From Gavia stellata (taxonomy: Eukaryota > Chordata > Aves > Gaviiformes > Gaviidae), in the NCBI RefSeq assembly GCF_030936135.1, contig NC_082620.1:5642001-5706000 (forward strand): a stretch of DNA of 64,000 bases, in the 5' to 3' direction. The notes below the pieces were generated by a model. It did no database searches, was not told the origin of the DNA, and saw only the letters and a list, made by a program, of their open reading frames with translations. Positions 58,291 through 64,000 of this stretch are shown piece by piece (positions within the stretch are counted from its first letter, which is position 1; every line of letters starts with the position of its first letter). Both the position numbers and the translations under genes were made by a program.

Positions 58291-61239
58291 ACTGGAAAGG
58301 TGGGCGAGAGCAGAAAGTCCTGGAGACAATTGACAGAGACAGGTCAGTGGGAAGGTACCGATGATTCCTCACTCTATCCAAATGACACCACTTTAGGATG
58401 TAAGGAAAACTGACAGCCAAAAAAAAGTCTTCCCTGTCTTCCAGCAGCAGTGCCCTGAGAAGTCCTCAGCAGAACCACAAATGAGCTGTAAAAGGCCTTT
58501 GTGTTAAAAGGGGTGGGATCAGCATCTCTGAGCTCTGCCTCACTGCCCCACACTATGATGCAAAGCCCAGCAGCTCAAGGGCTGGGACTCACATGCCTGT
58601 TAGCAGCCGATGCAGGCTGTGGAGAGCACCCGTCACTCCTGCCTGGGGCCCAGGGTCTGGGACAGAACTGAAGGACAGCCGCCAGCTCCCCATGAGAACG
58701 CTCAGGTCTTCCCAAGGCTTTTATCTGCTCCCACTGGGAGAACAGAAACTGGTTGCCATTTAAGCCCTTCAGAAGCACCGCCAGCATTTCCAGTTCACTG
58801 CAAGGAGTCCTGCTGCTCGATACCCACCCTTCTCCTGGCACCAGACTGAGCCACCCTGACGGGCAGATGCCAACCAGCCTTCCTTCGGTGATTATTTTTC
58901 ATCACAAATTAGAAGTGGGTTAGCAAAACTCATCCGTATCCCCCTTAGAGGGTAGTAGCCTGTCCTTGCTGTTGATCTTGGCTGCCGTGGGAGCTTGCAG
59001 TTATTTTTTCAGCTGCAGAGTTTGGGGTTTGCTCTTTCTGTCTTTCTTTCCCTTTTTATTTTTTTAAGACGGATTCATATCAAGTTGTGTTATTCTGTAT
59101 GCAAAGTGTAAACATCATCCTGGGTACCGAAGGCAACACCACACACACACAAGGAAATAAGGCAGAGGGAGCGTGTGGCAGGGCAGGCAGCATGAGCCAA
59201 ACGCTGGAATGTGCAGGCACCCTGGCTTCCCTCTTCTCCGGACATGAACTCCCTGACACGGAAACCGCCGCCAGTGCGCGAGGACACGGCCACAGAGGCT
59301 GTTCTCCTGCGTCTCTCCTCTTCCTCTGCCCACTTCCCCATCCCCTGCAGATCACTGCAGGGGAGCGAGGAGGGGATCTGGTCACAGCTCAGAGGAGTGC
59401 ACTGGGGTTGTTGACTCTGAAGCATAAGGAGGAAGAATGCAGGGCACTTGTGATTAACCATTGCATTCCTGGATATTTTTTCTGAGACATCAGCCTGTGT
59501 GGTCACAGTGGCAATCTGGGTTTCAGCAAGAAACAGTCCGAGGCTCCATCCCAACCTCTATACAATCGCTCCATGCTCACATTTCCTTCTATACAAAATT
59601 GCAGAAAATACCATGACAGTTTGCCCTCCCTCTCATATGCTGGCCTAGCTGAGTGCCTCACGCTCGCTAGCAGGAGCTCCAGTAGAGCCCGTAGCTTGCC
59701 ACCGTAGCAGCAAAGCAAAGCGGATCTTTATGCCCACTGAGAACAGGCTCTGTGCAGAGCAGGCTCTCGTCATGGGTGTAACCGCCTGACCCAAAACCAT
59801 CTCTGTGAATGCCCAGGGAGCTGGCAGGCTGGGTGGAGGCTGCCTGGGCGAAATTGCGCCCAGCCCCTTCAAGGCAGCCCGTCGCTCTGCCCTGGGGGCT
59901 ATGGGGAGCATGAGGAACCCCCGGGAGCTGCAGCAGCCTGCAGCACCTCACAGCCTGCCCTGCGGCTGCAGGCACGGCTCTGGACCCCACGCCGCAGCCG
60001 CCTCCGCTTGCCTTCCCCCAACGAACCCTTTGAGGACCTGTCTCGTGGCACGCCGATTACAATAAATTAGCAACGCCCGCTGCTGTGCTCAGGGTGGAGC
60101 GCCCAGCCCTTGGGTGGATGTCTTAGAGACAAGCTCACCTCTATTACTCCATCCTCCTATTTTTGCCTCGGGACTCAGAGGCAGGCCCTGATGAGCCACA
60201 CGCATTTTCAAGCAGACTCCTCAGTCAGCTGGAGATGTCCAGGGCCTGAACTTCACCCAGAGTCTGCTGGGGTCTCGCCCCTGGCACCAGCAGCCCTTGG
60301 ACTAGACCCATGGGGCACAAGGCAGAAATTTCACACTGTCTACCAGGTCGCTGATGGCTCGCAGCATGGAAGAGGGTGTGGGTCTGCAGGCAGGGCAATC
60401 CTCTCCTTTTGCTGCTGACTTTGGATTGGGGCCACAAATGAGGCTGAATGGAAAAGGTGCACCTTAACAACTCAAAGCGCAAGGAAAATTTGGAGGTACT
60501 TGTTGCACGGCTTGGATGCCTCTGCAGCTGGTCGCTCCTCATTTTGGTTTGCAAGGACATCCAAGGAGGAGCAGGAGGGGAAAAAGAAGGTGAGGGGAGA
60601 AGCGTGGCTGCTGGATGCTCCTGGTTCTTGGCTCTCTGTGGGCCATTTATGGCTTCAGGTAGAACTGTGTGTGTTCTGCGGCATTTTGAAGGCTGAACCT
60701 TGGAGAAAACAGAGCTCTCAGCCGAGTTTGTTTCAAGTGGATTTACGTAGCGGTCAGAGGGTTTTAAAACCCCGTGGTCGCAACCAAAACGCTCCCATCG
60801 ATACTCACAGCTCTGGTTACAATTTCTCTGTTGCTCTTTGAGATCGCGGCGCTCTCGGCTTGGGACAGACAGTTCCCATTAGCATCTTCTGCTCTGGCCC
60901 GGGCAGCACAAGGGCATCTTTGTCATGAGAAAAATACATCGCCACCCGCCTGCCTCTCATCAGCTGTGACAGTCTTCCTCTCCCGCGTACGGCTGCCACT
61001 GCCCCTTCTCCCAGCCTGCCTGTGAGCCTGCCTGTGTGCCCCTGCCTCAGTCCGGACTGACGGTGGCTGGAACCACCCTGGAGCAGGCGGATTTCTCTCC
61101 TTCTTCGCAGGGTTAGGCAACTTCTGCTGGGAGACAGGGCTGCTGATAAGAGACAGGGCATAAAATGTGTTTAAGGGCCTCGTGTACTCAACTCCCCGGA
61201 GCAGGCCCTTTCTTCCCCCCGCCCTTGCTGCCGGGTGCC

Positions 61240-61500
61240 ATTCATTAACCTGGGCGTCCGGGCCCAGCCCCAGGACCGACGGGCGGTCTGGCGGCGAGCG
61301 AGCGGAGGGGTGGAGAGTTCCCACGGCGTGGCCCCACGCCTCCCGACAGGTGAGGGCCAGGGCGGCCCGCAGCGCGGGCGTCCGTGCCGGCATGGCGGGG
61401 CCAGAGGCCGCGGACACAGGTGCAGCCCAGCGAGGAACCCGGCCATTTCCGCCCTCCGCGGCGGCGGCGCCCGCCCCCGCCCTTTGTGCCGGGGAGGACA
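61240..61500. other. CpG island with a candidate first-exon donor
   Basis: Very high CpG density (GCGGCGAGCGAGCGG, CCGCGGCGGCGGCGCC) with a consensus plus-strand donor CGACAG|GTGAGG after 61349. Probably a promoter, but the transcript is not identified. Long open frames on both strands here are explained by GC content. Confidence 0.5.
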
Positions 61501-62052
61501 ATTCCCCTTGTGTTAGGTCAGCCAGTCTGCCGGGAAGAAAGGCGCTTTGTTCAACAGATACTCGCAAAAAAAGAGAAAGCCCAGCACCGCGTTTCCTCTC
61601 TGAAGCAGCACAACCAGGGTGCTCCGTGAGCCGGTTAAAGCAGATTAGCCATGGTACCAGATCCCTGCTCGGCAGCCCGGTTGCGAAGGAAGGCTTGCCT
61701 CCAACAGGAGCAGCCACGGCAGCAGTCCCAGCTCTTCGCCGTGGCTAAGGAGTGGGTGCAGCGTAGCATCTAGGGCGCTTCTCCTTCTGGTGTCACCGCT
61801 CGGCGTAGCCGTGCCTGCTGCAGCAGCCTGGCTGGCAGGGCTGGGAGAGCAAGCCTGGCTCTGGGGTCGTTACCCCACGGGCTGAGCGACCCGCAGATCC
61901 AGTCACATACTGGGGACTGGCAGCAGGTCCTAGCCTAGGGCCAGGGTTCCACCGGGACTGGATGTCACCAGCTGCTTCAGGTTTCCTACCCATTAGTAAT
62001 ATCGCTAATTACTCAGTGACCCACTCCCGAGAGCTGTAGGCTGCTACGGCAG

Positions 62053-62124
62053 CCAGACTACTGATACCTGGAATATCAACAGCCTTTGCCAGACTGCTGA
62101 TACCTGGAATATCAACAGCCTTTG
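62053..62124. repeat. Two-copy tandem repeat, 36-bp period
   Basis: The unit starts CCAGACTACTGATACCTGG and ends CAACAGCCTTTG. Copy 1 is 62053-62088 and copy 2 is 62089-62124, with one mismatch. It looks like a recent duplication. Confidence 0.92.
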
Positions 62125-62469
62125 CCGTTTTGGCAGCTGGGGAGACTTTGAGGAGATAGCAGCAAGTGGGCAACCAGGCCCTGTCACCTAACATCAAACA
62201 AGCAGGGCCTTCCAGCACCTGGGATGTTTACAGTAATTACCAGCTTTATCCGGAAAGAGGGCACTTACACCAAGATGCCTTTTATTTGTTGTAATAGCCC
62301 GATAACCATCTCCATATGAATGCATGCAAACACACAGGCGGATATACGCACACGCAATATACGCAGATTTCATATGCTGTCTTAGTGAGACACACTCTAT
62401 TGATGTTCACACATGCAGGCACGTTGCATGTTATGCAAATTCTTATCGGAGAGACAGGAACATAAGAAG

Positions 62470-62575
62470 GCCCCAGTTCAAGAAAGCGCTTAAACAGATG
62501 CTTAACTTAAAACATGGTCTTAAGTGCTTTGTTGAATCTAAAAGCACTTAAGAAAATACTTAAATGCCATCTTAA
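62470..62575. mobile_element. Palindromic MITE-like relic
   Basis: The left end TTCAAGAAAGCGCTTAA is the inverted counterpart of the right end CTTAAGTGCTTTGTTGAA. CTTAAGTGCTTT (62519-62530) also forms a perfect 12-bp inverted repeat with AAAGCACTTAAG (62541-62552) across a 10-nt loop. The CTTAAG-rich mirror design resembles the palindromic non-autonomous elements common in reptile and bird genomes. Confidence 0.5.
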
Positions 62576-63030
62576 AGAAGGTTGCTTTCCAGAATTGCAG
62601 ACAAATGGCAGAGTTAGCAGAGAGGAAGCTGTTGTGTTAATGTAGAAACTGAATTATTTATTTTGTCTGACTTCAAATGCTTTCTTCTCCTCTAACATCC
62701 GAGATACTAAAAGCAAAGATACTCTGGTTTCCTGAGGATGCCAAACCCCTTACTATTCCTATTTGAAAAATCTAAGCTCCCATCCTCACCCCAGTGAGGC
62801 TGCCTCTCACTGTAAATAGCGTTTACAGAAAGATTCATTGTTTTGGTGCTGAACCTGAGTAAAGGGGGAAATGAAGACTTCATCAGTTTCTGATCATTTC
62901 AGAGCCCTCTGTGAGGTCCCGTGCTCCAGGAAGGAAGGTTCTTGCACAGTTGGTTGTTTCCAGGTGCTGCAAGGGTTTGCCCAGCGGTTTTGCTGCCCTG
63001 GTTTATATTGTCCCTAATTTGAGACATGTT

Positions 63031-63050
63031 GGTTTGGTTTGGTTTGGTTT
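63031..63050. repeat. (GGTTT)4 microsatellite
   Basis: Four perfect GGTTT units. Confidence 0.95.
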
Positions 63051-64000
63051 GTCTAGCCCTCAGCAAACTAATGCTCATTATTTTCCACTTGTAAAATAAA
63101 GCCAATGTACAAAGAGCTACAGTGAGAAGGGATAGAGAAGGACTGAAGGCAATTACTAAGATTGTCAGAAAGGTCATGCGAAAGTGACAGCGTATAAAAC
63201 CCCGATTACTTGAAAATCTGAAGTAGCACGGTAGTCTTCCTTTGCCACCCGCTCTGTGGTGAGGAGTGTTTTGCAGGGAGAGAGCTCTGAAACATGATGG
63301 GCAGCTCTTCAAGGGGTATAAACTCAAATGCTGTGGCATCGGTTCCTACCAGCAACGACATTTAGCCCTCAGAAGTACCTGGTATCACAGCGGTGGAAAT
63401 GCTGCCCAGAGCTGCGTACGGAGGCAGCTAGTTAAGGGGATGAGAGCTCGGAGAAGTGCCCTGTCAGCCAATGCACAGGGCTATTCTGCTTTTCTAGTTT
63501 CAGATCCTTAGGCGGCATTGATGCCTCTTTACACCATACAAGACCCTGGTGCTGAGTGGGTTTTGGTCTACTAAAAATCTTCAGCAAGAGATGTTTGACC
63601 ACTTCCTCAGAAGAAAGTTGCTCACAGACACGGAGATCTCAGTGACAGGAGGTTCTTTGCCCTTCACTAGAGATGTTTCCATTCTTAGTTTGAAACTCTC
63701 AGGAAAAATGTAAGCATAAGGAATTTGATGAGGACTTTCCTAACCTCAAGTGAGCAGCCCGCAGAGAGGTGATGGAAAGCACACAGCACACTGGGGGAGC
63801 CTGGGGTGCTTAGCAAGGAGTTAAATTGCACCGAAATAATCAGCAAACAAGTGGATAATGGTGGGTTTGGTTGGTGTGTCTGCCCTCCTTCCTCTCCACT
63901 GCAAAGTATTCCACCTGCTAGCTCCAGCCATAAAGTCATTCCCGGGGCCGCAAGGAGCACTTGTAAAATCAACAGGGCTTATCGGACCTAAACTTTGGTA

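Larger units (their letters stand above)
47880..61230. other. Intergenic region without supported genes
   Basis: No bHLH exon (HES4 is expected by synteny), no agrin-type Cys-rich exon and no tRNA-like structure was recognised. Contents are old SINE relics, the 30-nt alternating tract with GC-rich flanks (52.55-53.2 kb) and scattered simple repeats. Confidence 0.5.
61750..64000. other. Right-end intergenic sequence
   Basis: Besides the 36-bp tandem repeat, the palindromic relic and the GGTTT repeat, I see no exon or RNA gene. It becomes AT-richer from 62.2 kb on. Confidence 0.5.

Noticed and set aside
60923..61748. Long overlapping open frames on both strands (264 and 193 codons)
   Set aside because: They lie in a CpG island, where stop codons are rare. 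Neither shows a recognisable domain, and both strands are open at once.
1..64000. CRISPR arrays, phage or plasmid genes, endogenous retroviral genes, toxin systems
   Set aside because: None seen. No regularly spaced repeats, no retroviral-type open frames or paired LTRs, and the genome style is vertebrate.

Overview
This window is vertebrate nuclear DNA, most probably from a bird. The evidence is large multi-exon genes with GT-AG introns, two CR1 LINE 3' ends with the typical avian tail of repeated ATTCTATG/ATTCTGTG units, several old MIR-type SINE relics, CpG-rich patches, and gene order matching the human 1p36.33 segment PLEKHN1 - PERM1. There are no bacterial-type operons, CRISPR arrays or recognisable viral genes.

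Left part (about 1-21.7 kb): PLEKHN1 on the + strand. Fourteen coding exons can be placed from 3912 to the stop at 21355. All junctions are GT-AG and the phases agree throughout, giving 653 residues with two tandem pleckstrin-homology (PH) folds. The short N-terminal exon was not found and probably lies before base 1. The introns hold a CR1 copy, MIR relics and a few striking regulatory-looking motifs: a perfect DR4 nuclear-receptor element, a near-complete HNF1 palindrome and a perfect ERR extended half-site.

Middle part (about 21.7-38 kb): an intergenic stretch, then PERM1 on the - strand, tail-to-tail with PLEKHN1. Its coding region is rebuilt from one very large exon (35019-37071) and two small C-terminal exons (32941-33057 and 31007-31086), giving 749 residues. 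The small exons supply the conserved hydrophobic C-terminus. A likely 3'UTR runs to a poly(A) signal near 29.37 kb. A candidate muscle promoter with a perfect MEF2 site and a TATA/CArG-like box lies about 0.75 kb upstream of the start codon. PERM1 is the muscle regulator induced by PGC-1 and ERR. The bird copy shows three repeats of a PE-x-Y-aromatic motif and two LxxLL motifs.

Right part (about 38-64 kb): no protein-coding gene could be supported. HES4, expected next by synteny, is not seen. The region holds two CpG-rich blocks (47.6-47.9 and 61.2-61.5 kb, the latter with a good splice donor), AT-rich motif-dense blocks that look like conserved non-coding elements (47.1-47.6 kb), MIR relics, two short tandem duplications, a 30-nt alternating purine-pyrimidine tract and a palindromic MITE-like relic. 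I found no clear new molecular system. The most useful leads are the PERM1 motif architecture and several candidate regulatory elements.
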